Source of the DNA: Littorina saxatilis | Lineage: Eukaryota > Mollusca > Gastropoda > Littorinimorpha > Littorinidae | DNA length: 64,000 bases | Direction of reading: 5' to 3' | Assembly: GCF_037325665.1 (NCBI RefSeq) | Contig: NW_027125704.1 | Coordinates: forward strand, 62,001-126,000 | Part shown: in pieces, positions 26,346 to 35,607 of the stretch | Layout of the letters: each line of letters opens with the position of its first letter | Numbering within the stretch: the stretch's first letter is position 1 | The notes under the pieces: model-generated | The model's database searches: none | What the model saw: only the letters and a program-made list of their open reading frames with translations | Told to the model about the DNA's origin: nothing | Made by a program: the position numbers and the translations under genes

Positions 26346-26669
26346 ATGGGTTTATTTTCAGACCAAAAGACATCAAAAAAGGAAGAGTCTCAACCCGAGA
26401 GACCGGCATCCGCGGGTGCATCCGGGGGTGCCCCTGTGGGACGCGTCATGGGTGGCGGTGGCAAGAAGCAGCAACCACCTCCCGCGGCAGCTGCAGCATA
26501 TGGGAGACCCCAAGGTCCAGACGACTATGTTAAATACGTGCAAAAAAATATCTCGGGAGTCTCAGTGGTGGCCGTCCGGGGGCTGGTCAACAAACATCTA
26601 CAGACCGACCCTACAATGTCCATGGCCACCATGCTGAAGAAGATCCGGTTGCAGCTCAAACAGCTCTAG
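26346..26669 (+). CDS. Small putative myristoylated protein, 107 aa
   Basis: The N-terminus MGLFSDQK is a plausible N-myristoylation signal (Gly2; Ser at 5). Residues 12-55 are Gly/Pro/Ala-rich and unstructured. The C-terminal 50 residues form a small helical domain (DDYVKYVQKNISGVSVVAVR and onward). It may be a membrane-associated tegument or adapter protein. Its stop overlaps the stop of the convergent 1003-aa gene within CTAG at 26666-26669. Confidence 0.7.
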   Translation: MGLFSDQKTSKKEESQPERPASAGASGGAPVGRVMGGGGKKQQPPPAAAAAYGRPQGPDDYVKYVQKNISGVSVVAVRGLVNKHLQTDPTMSMATMLKKIRLQLKQL

Positions 26670-29600
26670 TCGTCAGCAAACTCGGACAAGAGGGCGGAGG
26701 TGTCTGTAGAGGCAGCAGCGGGAGCGCCAGTGTCAGTGTCCTCGGGTATGGACCTGCTCAGCATCGCATTAAAGTCCACCTCATCTTCATCCTCCGGGTT
26801 GTCTTGGTTGTCTTTGTTCACTCTCTCGCACACCTTGGCTAGGTAGTCCGTGTCCGTAAGGTGAATGGCCATGTCCTTGAGGTCTCCGTCGTCCAGCAGA
26901 ACCTGAGCAGAGTATTCCGAGAATAGCTCATAGACGTGGTCAAAAGTGATCTCCTCGGTCTCGTCCATGTGGTTGAGGTCCCTGATCTTTGCCACAAAGG
27001 CCTCGGCGGTTCTGTAGACGCTGTCACACCGCTCCGGCTTAGACATCTCCCCGAGAGACACGATCTCGTTACACATCTGGTCCACGTCCATCACGTTGCC
27101 GCCCTTGTAGTCAGACTTCAGGGGTATGAACACGCCAGTCATCGTGCTGTTGTTTAGGCACATCATGTTACCCCCGCCAATGAACTGCTTCAAGGGATTG
27201 AACTTGGTCATAGAGCACGAGACAAACTTGGCCGTTTCCCCAGAGACCTTGGTGGAGAACGAATCTACCTTGGTCTTAGCATACACCAGGGTGGGTCCGG
27301 CCGCCAGAAACTGCTGAGACATTGGCTCCAGGACAACCTTGCGGGCATCAGACAGCAGGGCAAACTTGGGTACCGTGACACCGTCGTAGTAGTTGTTGGC
27401 CCTGATGCTGAAGTTGTTGGCGACCATCATCGTCCCCATGACGTACAGGCTCAGCAGGTCTTTCCAGGCCAGGACCGACAGCTCGTCGTGGTTGAACGTG
27501 CTCAGAGGCGCGGCCAGGATGGTGTTGATCAGACCCTCTATTGACTTGGAAGCCTTCTTGGCGGTGAACTTGGGCATCTGCTTGAGCAACACCCACGTCA
27601 CAGCAGACTTGATGGCCGCCTTCTGGGCAGCAGACAGAGTAGGGGCCACTGTTCCAAAGTCCATTCCCCCCCCGAAGGAGGTTTGGCACTCGTCCGCTGG
27701 CTTCATCACCCCGTTGAGCATCTTGTACTTGTTGGTTGTCTTGACAGTCACCCCAGGGACGTTGAAAGAAGACACCTTAGGGTGCGTGTTGATGTCCAGA
27801 GTCTCGTCAGTGTCTTGGTTGACCGAGGGGTGTATGTAGAACGACTTCATCGACACTTGGTCTTGGTCCTTTCTAACAGAGTAGACTCCGATGTTTTTTG
27901 AGGCCACGGCCGCGGCAGCGTCGTTGAATCCCTGGGTGGGTTTGGAGGCAAAGTCGGCCAGCTTGAAGTTGACGTGAGATGCGAACCTCTGAATATATGT
28001 CAGCACCTTGGCTCTGTTTAGAGGCACGCACAGCAGCCCGAAAGCCATCTTGGACACCCCTCCCTCGCTGTCTGTCAGCACAGTCTCTAGCTTGGCTCCC
28101 CTGCACTGCCCGCGGTGCATCAGAGCAACCCGGTGCTCGGTCCCGTTGAGGTATTCGTAAGTCTTGACGAGCGCCGCCCCGAGAGCAGCCACGGCTTCCG
28201 TGCTCGTCCCGCTCTTGTTGATCTTTAGAGCAGTCTCCATACGCGCCATCGTCTTCCCGTGGGCCTCAACGAACCCTTTACCGGCCCGCTGTTGGTCACA
28301 GCCGGCAGAGCCGATAACCGTGGCCTGATCGTTGAACTCGCTGATAAACACCTGCGAGTAGTATGCGTTGCCGGGTCCATCGATGGATCTCTTCTTGGGG
28401 TCAGTGACGCTGTCAGACATGTCGGCAGCCTCTTTCAGGGTGCACACCCAAGCCATGGCGCAATCTTCCACGGCGTTACAGCTCTCGCATTGTCTGCTCC
28501 TGTGGGACACTGTCGCCAGTGTTTTCTGAGGGCATCGTGCCTGGCAAACGCGCTTAGACAGGTAGAGTATCAGCGCGCAAAAGGTCCTACACTCCCTGCT
28601 ACCAGTAAACTGCAGGTTGGTCAGCGGGTTGGCCGACTTCATATGGCACTTGAGACCCTTGTCTGTGAACCCCACGTAGGACACGTTAGAGGCCGAGAAC
28701 GAGTCCAGACTGCTGACCGTTAGCATATCCCAGGTTGCAGTGTGACACACGTCCAGATCATACTTCCGGGCGTACCTGCTGATCGTGTTGCACACGCCCA
28801 TGAGATGGACGTAACTAGAGACCATGCCGAGCGCCCCGGGCCCGGAGGGAGGAGGATTCTTGGCAACCAGGGTAAGCATGTGTGCCTCAAAGTCTTTGTC
28901 TTGCGCGTCCGTCTCTTCGTCCTTGGAGGTACCGGTGTCGCCTTTACCAAACTTGAACATCATCCTAAGGAGGTGGCGGAACTCCCTCATGATCACCTGG
29001 CCGAGACCCAGCACCGTGGGGTCAGGACCGGCCAGCTTGGGTGCCGAGTACCGCTCGCTCGACTTCTTGTCTCCCGTTAAGATAGACAGGGGTTGGAGAT
29101 AGGACCCCACAGACACGTCAGAGCACGGGGTTTCCTTGGTGTACTTGAGCAGGGTATCGTCGTTGCCCAGACGGTGGATCAGGTTGAGAATTGTGTCATA
29201 GACCAACAGCACCTCGTCATCGTTCAAGGTGGCTGTTTCCAGATACCCGGCCAAATCTACCTTCTCGGGCACGTCGTTGCTGAATTTCTCCGTGGTGTGC
29301 GCCTCCAGGGACCCGATCATGTTGTTCATCGTGTCTACCACCGTGGGGTCGCCGTAGATGGCCTTCATTTCTTCCTTTAAATCAGATTTGCTCACGCACA
29401 TGACGATGGGCGTCTCGCAGTCCCTGTACCTGCCCTGGAACGCCTTGTGGCAGATCTTGTTGGGGTAGTAGAAGCTCGGGGTGAGAGCGTTGGCTGGCAG
29501 CCACATGACCCGGTTGTCTAGCATGGAAATCGCCGCTCCATACTTCTTGAAGGTGGGCAGGGCGTCTTGCGAGAACAAGTCGTCCTTCCTTACCTTGAGG

Positions 29601-29677
29601 GCAAAATAAGGCGTATTGTAGAACGCCGAGTTGGTCTCTGTGAGACGGGTCTTGTTATCTTCGAAGTTGTCAGACAT
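26666..29677 (-). CDS. Candidate major ssDNA-binding protein (ICP8/UL29-like)
   Basis: The protein has 1003 residues from the ATG at 29677; a TTG at 29701 is in frame but unlikely. The central part has a Cys-rich cluster (CRTFC, CQARC, CESC around 355-400) that could form the zinc site seen in herpesvirus major DNA-binding proteins. The C-terminus is strongly acidic and ends SEFADD, as typical of replication ssDNA-binding proteins that recruit partners through the tail. The length is near the family size (about 1100-1200). It shares a divergent promoter region with the helicase, which supports a replication role. A capsid protein is the main alternative, as no single motif is decisive. Confidence 0.5.
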   Translation of the reverse strand: MSDNFEDNKTRLTETNSAFYNTPYFALKVRKDDLFSQDALPTFKKYGAAISMLDNRVMWLPANALTPSFYYPNKICHKAFQGRYRDCETPIVMCVSKSDLKEEMKAIYGDPTVVDTMNNMIGSLEAHTTEKFSNDVPEKVDLAGYLETATLNDDEVLLVYDTILNLIHRLGNDDTLLKYTKETPCSDVSVGSYLQPLSILTGDKKSSERYSAPKLAGPDPTVLGLGQVIMREFRHLLRMMFKFGKGDTGTSKDEETDAQDKDFEAHMLTLVAKNPPPSGPGALGMVSSYVHLMGVCNTISRYARKYDLDVCHTATWDMLTVSSLDSFSASNVSYVGFTDKGLKCHMKSANPLTNLQFTGSRECRTFCALILYLSKRVCQARCPQKTLATVSHRSRQCESCNAVEDCAMAWVCTLKEAADMSDSVTDPKKRSIDGPGNAYYSQVFISEFNDQATVIGSAGCDQQRAGKGFVEAHGKTMARMETALKINKSGTSTEAVAALGAALVKTYEYLNGTEHRVALMHRGQCRGAKLETVLTDSEGGVSKMAFGLLCVPLNRAKVLTYIQRFASHVNFKLADFASKPTQGFNDAAAAVASKNIGVYSVRKDQDQVSMKSFYIHPSVNQDTDETLDINTHPKVSSFNVPGVTVKTTNKYKMLNGVMKPADECQTSFGGGMDFGTVAPTLSAAQKAAIKSAVTWVLLKQMPKFTAKKASKSIEGLINTILAAPLSTFNHDELSVLAWKDLLSLYVMGTMMVANNFSIRANNYYDGVTVPKFALLSDARKVVLEPMSQQFLAAGPTLVYAKTKVDSFSTKVSGETAKFVSCSMTKFNPLKQFIGGGNMMCLNNSTMTGVFIPLKSDYKGGNVMDVDQMCNEIVSLGEMSKPERCDSVYRTAEAFVAKIRDLNHMDETEEITFDHVYELFSEYSAQVLLDDGDLKDMAIHLTDTDYLAKVCERVNKDNQDNPEDEDEVDFNAMLSRSIPEDTDTGAPAAASTDTSALLSEFADD

Positions 29678-29745
29678 GGTTATGGTTTGAGTCGCAGCCA
29701 AAGTCAGAAGGCCGAATTAGAGCCGGTTGCCCCCCTCCCCTGTCT

Positions 29746-29906
29746 TATTTATACAAATATTTGGGTGCAGGATCAAACTCTGTTGTAGTAGACAGAGGTC
29801 TGTAATATTGGGGTGGGGTCTGTTGTAGTAGGCCCGAGTCTGTCGCGCCGGAGTGACCTCTGTAGAATCGGAGTAGGGTATGTTGTAACCCCAGAATATA
29901 TATATA
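29746..29906. promoter_or_regulatory. Divergent promoter with six-unit 20-bp array
   Basis: TGTTGTA-type units start at 29781, 29801, 29821, 29841, 29861 and 29881, exactly 20 bp apart. At the right end TATATATATA (about 29897-29906) is the TATA box for the helicase at 29947. At the left end TATAAATA (minus strand, about 29754-29747) is the TATA box for the gene starting at 29677. One array therefore appears to drive both. Confidence 0.85.
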
Positions 29907-29946
29907 CCAAACTCTCTTCCCCACACTCTCTCACTTCTCACCGAAG

Positions 29947-32349
29947 ATGATGAACCATCTATTCTACTCCGCGCGGGACGGAAGGGTTTTAAAAATGCTC
30001 CAAGAGCACATAGACACCCAACGGGCAGCCCCCATGAAAGGTCCCTGCGAGGCCACCTTTGTGTACATCACGGGTGATGCGGGGACCGGTAAAACAATGA
30101 TACAAGATGCCCTCAGGTATCTCCCAAACATTACTCCTGTTTTCTCTGGGTCCACTAACGTTGCGGGTAACGTCCTCAGGAAGGTATTTACTGACCATCA
30201 GATGTATGTCAGTGACCACACGGTATACTCCACCACTTTCCAACAGTTGGGTAGAATCACCCCCAAAACATGGGCGGAATGCATGAAGAGGTTGTACGGG
30301 AATACCCCGCGGGAGGTATACAATGCCGAGTATAATACTCCGGGAGAGTTTTACACGGCCATATGGCCCAATCTCAGAAGCGTCTGTCTCTTGCTATTTG
30401 CCAGGCAGCACGAAGGCATCAACCTGCTGTCGCAGCAAGACTATCACAAGTTCAGAAAGGTCATACGGGGACGAATGAATGAAGCCGACAGGGATGACGT
30501 GAGAAAGGTGCACGAGGCTACCATGGAGCAAATACGGGCGGTCTATCCCAGGCGTCAGATACCCAACAAGCTCTTGTTTGACACATTCGTGTTTGACGAA
30601 GCGGGTCGTCTGACGTGCTCGTGGGCTATAGTCGACGTGGGGATGTACTACACGGTACACGAGATGTATGGTACGGGACTGACAAAACCTACCCTGGTGG
30701 TCGCGGGGTCGTGCACCCAGCAGAATTCGATCAACGATTCGTGCTTCCAGGGCTGTTCCAGGGGTGACGAACCGTGCAACCACGAGAAGATACCCATCAA
30801 CGACTTCTCGATGATCACTATGATCAACAAGCCATGCCTGATGTACCACGAGGCGACGTTTGTCAAGCACAACAAGTACAACCGCAGGACCAAGTCCGGG
30901 GACGTGGACAGAAGCGCCAACCTGGTTATTTTTATAAACTGCCTGGAAATGGACGAACCTATCCCCAAGAAGGTCATGAACTTTATTCGGACGGAGATGA
31001 ACGTCTCGGAGGAAGAGTTCTACAAGCGCAAGTGCGTGCACCTGTGCACGACCCACGAGGACTGTAAAAAGGTGTTAAACAGGGACGAAGTTGACCCCGG
31101 TGATATAGTGCTCGCTGAAGAGAGCATGACTGCCAAAGGGGAAGGGTGGCCGGAGGTGCTGTACGGGTGTTCGGCGCCCGCGGGAGCCATGTTTAAGAGC
31201 GCCAACTACACCGACAAGGCGTGGACGAGAAGGATTTTGGAGGAGCCCGCATCTCTGGGCGCGAAATACAAGTTCGGCCTCATGAACAATGAGAGGAAAA
31301 AGGTTGAGATCTACTCTTGCTGGTCAAACACGAGGCGGTTTTACAAGGGTCGCCCGTACACCACGACGCATTCCGCCAGGTGCGTTCTGACCTTGATCAA
31401 AGGATCCTGGAAGAACTTTCTTGCCGACCTGTCAGAATACGAACAACTCCTCGAAGATAATACCGAACTGGTCGCCGAGATGGTGTCTGCCATGTCCACG
31501 TCGCTCATGTACGCCAACATCGGGGACGACAACGTGCTGCAAATGCTCTGCGAGCGCACGGCGAGCAAATCTGACACTCTGGACACGCTTCTACAGAACA
31601 TGCACGACCTGAAATGTTTGATGTCTGCCGCAGAAGACATTGATGACAAGGACGTGTTTTACACATGCGCTACAGAGTCAAAAGCGAAGCTGACCATACC
31701 CAAAGGCGAGCACGTGTTCTTTCTCGAGAGGTCCGGGAAATCTCTCCGAGGCCCCATGAAGGTCAGGATGGGCAAGACGTTGGTGGTCGTCATGCACCCG
31801 GTGTGCGTCAAGGTCGATCAAGGGGTCAAGTCTTACAAGTCAGACTCGACACCCGCCACGTGGGCCAAGAAGAAAGGCATGAAGAGAACTGCCGACGGGC
31901 ATCAGGTGAAACCCATCCAAGAAGAGGATGAAATGTTGCCTTCGAACGACTTCAGCGGTGATGAGGAAGATGCCTGTGATGAGGAAGATGTCTCAGCGGC
32001 CTCCATTACTCACATGGAACTGGCCACGGAAGAGTCTGCGATACCCCTAAGCGACGGCAGGTCGTCAGAGTTCACAGTGCTGGATCTGGTGCCCCTAAAG
32101 CTAAACCAAGCGAGTACCGTGGCTGCCTCTCAAGGTATGACGCTCAACACGACGGTGTATGGCCAGGTCAACAAGGTCATGTCGGCGAACAATTTGATAG
32201 TCATGTGTACCCGCAGCAGCTCCTCAGACGACATTTGGTTTTACTTTGTGGACAAAAACGGCGTCAGCATAAACCCGCTTGACAACATCACCAAGGAGAC
32301 TATTAAAATCCTATTTTCAAGGTCGTTGAGGGACACTGGATTACTCTGA
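29947..32349 (+). CDS. Replicative helicase (UL5-like, helicase-primase subunit)
   Basis: The protein has 800 residues of superfamily 1. Walker A GDAGTGKT is at 43-50. FVFDEAGRL near 218 is motif II, and LVVAGSCTQQNS about 30 residues later fits motif III. Near the C-terminus GMTLNTTVYGQV and LIVMCTRSSSSDD fit motifs V and VI of UL5/Pif1-type helicases. It should unwind the fork in complex with the primase encoded at 8878-11238. An acidic insert (about 660-700) separates the motifs. It is followed after one base by the protease/scaffold gene. Confidence 0.87.
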   Translation: MMNHLFYSARDGRVLKMLQEHIDTQRAAPMKGPCEATFVYITGDAGTGKTMIQDALRYLPNITPVFSGSTNVAGNVLRKVFTDHQMYVSDHTVYSTTFQQLGRITPKTWAECMKRLYGNTPREVYNAEYNTPGEFYTAIWPNLRSVCLLLFARQHEGINLLSQQDYHKFRKVIRGRMNEADRDDVRKVHEATMEQIRAVYPRRQIPNKLLFDTFVFDEAGRLTCSWAIVDVGMYYTVHEMYGTGLTKPTLVVAGSCTQQNSINDSCFQGCSRGDEPCNHEKIPINDFSMITMINKPCLMYHEATFVKHNKYNRRTKSGDVDRSANLVIFINCLEMDEPIPKKVMNFIRTEMNVSEEEFYKRKCVHLCTTHEDCKKVLNRDEVDPGDIVLAEESMTAKGEGWPEVLYGCSAPAGAMFKSANYTDKAWTRRILEEPASLGAKYKFGLMNNERKKVEIYSCWSNTRRFYKGRPYTTTHSARCVLTLIKGSWKNFLADLSEYEQLLEDNTELVAEMVSAMSTSLMYANIGDDNVLQMLCERTASKSDTLDTLLQNMHDLKCLMSAAEDIDDKDVFYTCATESKAKLTIPKGEHVFFLERSGKSLRGPMKVRMGKTLVVVMHPVCVKVDQGVKSYKSDSTPATWAKKKGMKRTADGHQVKPIQEEDEMLPSNDFSGDEEDACDEEDVSAASITHMELATEESAIPLSDGRSSEFTVLDLVPLKLNQASTVAASQGMTLNTTVYGQVNKVMSANNLIVMCTRSSSSDDIWFYFVDKNGVSINPLDNITKETIKILFSRSLRDTGLL

Positions 32350-32350
32350 G

Positions 32351-33415
32351 ATGGAGGTGTCTGGCTACGTGGTAAGGTTTTGTGATGGCCGGTCGTGCTC
32401 TCACGAGAGCGACGAGACCTGCCCCAACTCGTACGGGACCAAGTATTATATTAACCCCGAGGACGATATCCGAGCTGTCGGAGCGCCCCTGATGGTTGCG
32501 CACAATGAACGGTTAATAGTAGGCAAATGCGTCTCGCAGGTCAAGACGGACAAGAGTCTGTACCTAACCTGCGAGATTGACGACGCTTACTTCCTGGAGA
32601 GCCTCCGGAGGCGATACAACGACTACACAGACAATTATAACGCCAACGTGACATTTGAGACGTTTTGCAAGAAGACGCTGTCGTCGTTCAGTCTGTCTCA
32701 CGAGGTCAAGTCTAAGCGGGTTAGACACGTGTCGCTGGTGGACACTCCAGCCCGCAAGGGCACTGCCGTTGACTACGCGATTGATCAGAGTATAGTATTA
32801 AAACGACGAGCGAAGAACCAGTACATCTCTGACGTGATTGCATCACATTCTGCAGCCTACCTACCCTCGGCGGATAGAACGAACTACCTGTTGCAAAATA
32901 CTAGTTTGAGTCATAACCCACGGGACGTTTGTTACATCAACGCGAGTCGCAAAATGAACTACCAGGACCAACTCGACGAGGCCTCGGCCATTTATAATAT
33001 CCTCAAGCTCAGGAGGTCGCAGCAGGAAGGGAAGAAGGAGGGGGGGTGTCCACCACTATCTCTGAAGCGTAACCAGAAGACCGAAGACGATGGTCAAGAC
33101 AACGACGATAACCTCGATTGTGTCTCCAAGCGTCAGAAGACTTGTGTCAGCGAGGCAGCTTCTACAACATTGCCCATCACTCAACCTATGGTCATTGAGG
33201 CTATGCGAGACGGTGTCCAGCAGGGCTTTCAGGCTGCCATGGAGCTGTTCAAGGCTCAGTTTGCTGCCCAACAGTCTCCTCCTCCCCCCCCTGAACCCGA
33301 ACCCGCTGCAGAGCAACCCGTGGAGGCTAGCCGGTCAAGACCCACCATCACGATCACTCCTGACCACGAGGCGCTAGATATGATTGTCAACCATATTTTG
33401 GGAAAGCGTCAGTAA
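32351..33415 (+). CDS. Assemblin maturational protease / capsid scaffold precursor (UL26-like)
   Basis: The protein has 354 residues. It starts with GYVVRF, the usual first strand of assemblin. APLMVAHNERLIVGKC carries the catalytic His51, TLSSFSLS at 110-116 the serine cluster, and RHVSLVDTPARKGTAVDY the second His126 and the Gly-Thr oxyanion segment. This His-Ser-His protease is unique to herpesviruses. From about residue 215 the sequence becomes a low-complexity scaffold with basic NLS-like SLKRNQK and SKRQK and a Pro-rich stretch. The last 15 residues (ALDMIVNHILGKRQ) form a short amphipathic tail like the capsid-binding tail of scaffolds. The protease would cleave the scaffold during capsid maturation. 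The stop overlaps AATAAA (33414-33419). Confidence 0.88.
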   Translation: MEVSGYVVRFCDGRSCSHESDETCPNSYGTKYYINPEDDIRAVGAPLMVAHNERLIVGKCVSQVKTDKSLYLTCEIDDAYFLESLRRRYNDYTDNYNANVTFETFCKKTLSSFSLSHEVKSKRVRHVSLVDTPARKGTAVDYAIDQSIVLKRRAKNQYISDVIASHSAAYLPSADRTNYLLQNTSLSHNPRDVCYINASRKMNYQDQLDEASAIYNILKLRRSQQEGKKEGGCPPLSLKRNQKTEDDGQDNDDNLDCVSKRQKTCVSEAASTTLPITQPMVIEAMRDGVQQGFQAAMELFKAQFAAQQSPPPPPEPEPAAEQPVEASRSRPTITITPDHEALDMIVNHILGKRQ

Positions 33416-33480
33416 TAAACCCCGTGGGCACCATTGCACTTGACTCACAGGAAACAACATACTTGGGTCTGAGAGCGGGA

Positions 33481-33650
33481 TCTGTAGTATTAGAGTGAAA
33501 GTTTGTTTGCACCTATTGACATTACCACAGACTCTCGGTATAATACAACAAACTACAGACCTCGGGCTGATACAACAGAGAAGCAGCTAATACAACAGAC
33601 CTCGGTATAATACAACAAACTACAGACCTCGGTCTAACGGGCTCTATATA
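33481..33650 (+). promoter_or_regulatory. Promoter array with internal repeats plus TATA
   Basis: TACAACA-type units at 33571, 33591 and 33611 are 20 bp apart, with further TACAACAAAC/TACAGACCTCGG pairs at about 33544-33566 and 33611-33632, and an opposite-orientation TCTGTAGTAT at 33481. TATATA is at 33645-33650 and the ATG at 33706. The 36 bp at 33569-33604 are identical to 21668-21703. Confidence 0.8.
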
Positions 33651-33705
33651 CTCGGACGACGATCGTTCCGAGTCTTTATTCTTGCGACAAAGCTTGATTC
33701 AAGCA

Positions 33706-34524
33706 ATGGAAAATACTGCTACAGCTACTACTGCTGTCGAATCTGCAACAGTTGCCCTGCCATACTGGACTGACGAAGCGCTTCTGGGGGAAGTGCAAGA
33801 CCTGAACGACGGCGAAGTGTTGGTTCTGAGCGAGCCAGAAACTATACTAGACTACTACGAAGACTTGCCCCCAGCTCCCACTACCAATGACCTCGAAGAA
33901 CTGCCCTCGAAGGAAGAGTCCACCACCGACTTCAAGGTTCCTGACTTCTCAGAGGCGCTGTCCTCCCCCAAATTGGCCTCTGTCGACTGGGCCAAGCAGA
34001 TCGAGTACGAGGAGTGGCTCGAGAAGACCAAACAACAACAAGAGGAGAAGCGGTCTCGAGAGGTGGTGACCAAACTGAAAAGCGTCATCGCGCCATCCAA
34101 CTACTCTAGAAGCCGGCGTCATCATTACCGTGCCAGTGGTCTCCGCACCAACCGACGGGACTACAACAGACGGGACACCAAACCCGGGGGGACTAGCGTC
34201 AACACCATCAACCGCCAGGCCTACCTGGACGCCAAAGACTACTTCGTAGAAGCTTCCCGGTACGTGTCCTACAGGTGGCTGTGCGTCGACAACAGGACTA
34301 TCAAGCACCACAGGTCCGGAAAGACGATCACCTTCGAAGACATCTGGGGCGGGTTTATCAAGGAGAACCCCGAGGTGTCTAAGAGAGAGGCGGTAGCATG
34401 CGGCCTTCCTCTCATGATGGCGTTCAGCAGCATGTGGTTCCCACAAAACCCAACCCTGGGGCAGCGAATGGGCGAGTATGTCCTTCAACATTTTGCCTCA
34501 GGAACGGTGAAAACATGTGGCTGA
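33706..34524 (+). CDS. Hypothetical protein with Arg-rich segment, 272 aa
   Basis: ATG at 33706 after an array promoter. Residues 1-90 are acidic and disordered. A helical, Gln/Glu/Lys-rich stretch is at about 95-125, followed by an Arg/His/Tyr-rich segment at about 132-160 (SRSRRHHYRASGLRTNRR) that could bind RNA. The last 100 residues are globular. The gene overlaps the CLP1-like gene by 10 bases, implying co-expression, so a shared RNA-processing role is an attractive but unproven idea (compare RNA-binding regulators of the ICP27 type). Confidence 0.75.
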   Translation: MENTATATTAVESATVALPYWTDEALLGEVQDLNDGEVLVLSEPETILDYYEDLPPAPTTNDLEELPSKEESTTDFKVPDFSEALSSPKLASVDWAKQIEYEEWLEKTKQQQEEKRSREVVTKLKSVIAPSNYSRSRRHHYRASGLRTNRRDYNRRDTKPGGTSVNTINRQAYLDAKDYFVEASRYVSYRWLCVDNRTIKHHRSGKTITFEDIWGGFIKENPEVSKREAVACGLPLMMAFSSMWFPQNPTLGQRMGEYVLQHFASGTVKTCG

Positions 34525-35555
34525 CGATGGCAGACGTGCCCGCGGGGAGCTCTGTGACACTTACTTTGAAATCTGGGACCGCCGAGATTGACGGTCATCC
34601 TTTGCCTCTCGGGAAGCCAAAAACGATCTCTGCGGGCTACACGGACTACTTTGTGCAGTCGTGGACCGGGTGCAGCATCTTTGTCGACACTGACGTCAAA
34701 GACATGGTGGTGTGGATCAAGTCTTCGGCCACGTATCACGAGTTGCTGACCCCTGAGTTTACCACTGCCACACGGGTGTTGGTCCTGGACTCTACCCACA
34801 ACAACGCTGTGACGCTGACCAACTACGCCTATAGGATGCAGTCTGCCAGCCAACAACACCTCATGGTCAACCTGGACGTTAAGGGCAATGCCGGTGTATG
34901 CTGCCTGTACAACGTCAACAACGGCACTATCCCTCCTCATCACCCCCTAGACTTTCTCCCCGAGCAGAAACACATGTTTTGGGTTGACGGTGATACCCAA
35001 CGGGCCGTGGACAAGCTGAAGCCTCTGCTGGGACGGGCCCAGCGGGTGACTGTGTACGTGAACTCTAATCGGTATACTGACTCTGAGGTTGAGTCTATAG
35101 TGTCGACCTTCGACATCCAGCAGGTCGTGACCACCAGTGACAGACGGTTTTCTACGCTCTCTAAGAAGCTCGTGTGCGGGGTGTCCAAGCTCACTCCGGT
35201 GACCAACGAACAACCACGGGAGACTGAGAGCGAGGCTGCGGAGGCTAGTGTGTTTAGAAACATTTTTCTCCAGAGGTACAAACCAGACCACTTTGACGCT
35301 CTCAAGGGGTTGCCTCTGACCAAGTTTCTCGACAAGGTAGACCCTAATCTGAAGCCCCACACCTCATCGGGAGATGTATACTGTAAGGTGCAGAACAAAA
35401 ACTGTAAAGTGTTTGCCACTGTCTCGGGGGACGATTCTATGCCGTCCTTTTGGGGATTTGCTATCATAGACTATAACGGACGATGTCACACGATGTTGCC
35501 CCGGTTGGATGTGTGTCGATTGACCTTTATGCATGCCATGCCTTACCTGAAATAA
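34515..35555 (+). CDS. CLP1-like RNA 3'-end processing / tRNA splicing factor homologue
   Basis: The protein has 346 residues from the ATG at 34515. The N-terminus (VTLTLKSGTAEIDGHPL, then SWTGCSIFV) matches the N-terminal beta domain of eukaryotic CLP1, whose members carry LLTGMAEIFGTEL and TWHGCSV. The middle part TRVLVLDST and LTNYAYRM follows CLP1's kinase-domain order. The end, with WGFAIIDYNGRCHTMLP and then FMHAMPYLK, follows the CLP1 C-terminal domain that ends MDLK. CLP1 links pre-mRNA cleavage factor II with the tRNA splicing endonuclease. The nucleotide-binding loop is divergent, so I do not predict kinase activity; a binding or decoy role is likelier. CLP1 is about 425 residues in animals. 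Confidence 0.7.
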   Translation: MWLTMADVPAGSSVTLTLKSGTAEIDGHPLPLGKPKTISAGYTDYFVQSWTGCSIFVDTDVKDMVVWIKSSATYHELLTPEFTTATRVLVLDSTHNNAVTLTNYAYRMQSASQQHLMVNLDVKGNAGVCCLYNVNNGTIPPHHPLDFLPEQKHMFWVDGDTQRAVDKLKPLLGRAQRVTVYVNSNRYTDSEVESIVSTFDIQQVVTTSDRRFSTLSKKLVCGVSKLTPVTNEQPRETESEAAEASVFRNIFLQRYKPDHFDALKGLPLTKFLDKVDPNLKPHTSSGDVYCKVQNKNCKVFATVSGDDSMPSFWGFAIIDYNGRCHTMLPRLDVCRLTFMHAMPYLK

Positions 35556-35607
35556 CCTTTGAACAATTAAAACACAAAAACCAATATTTTGGTTGTCTCT
35601 CTTTATT

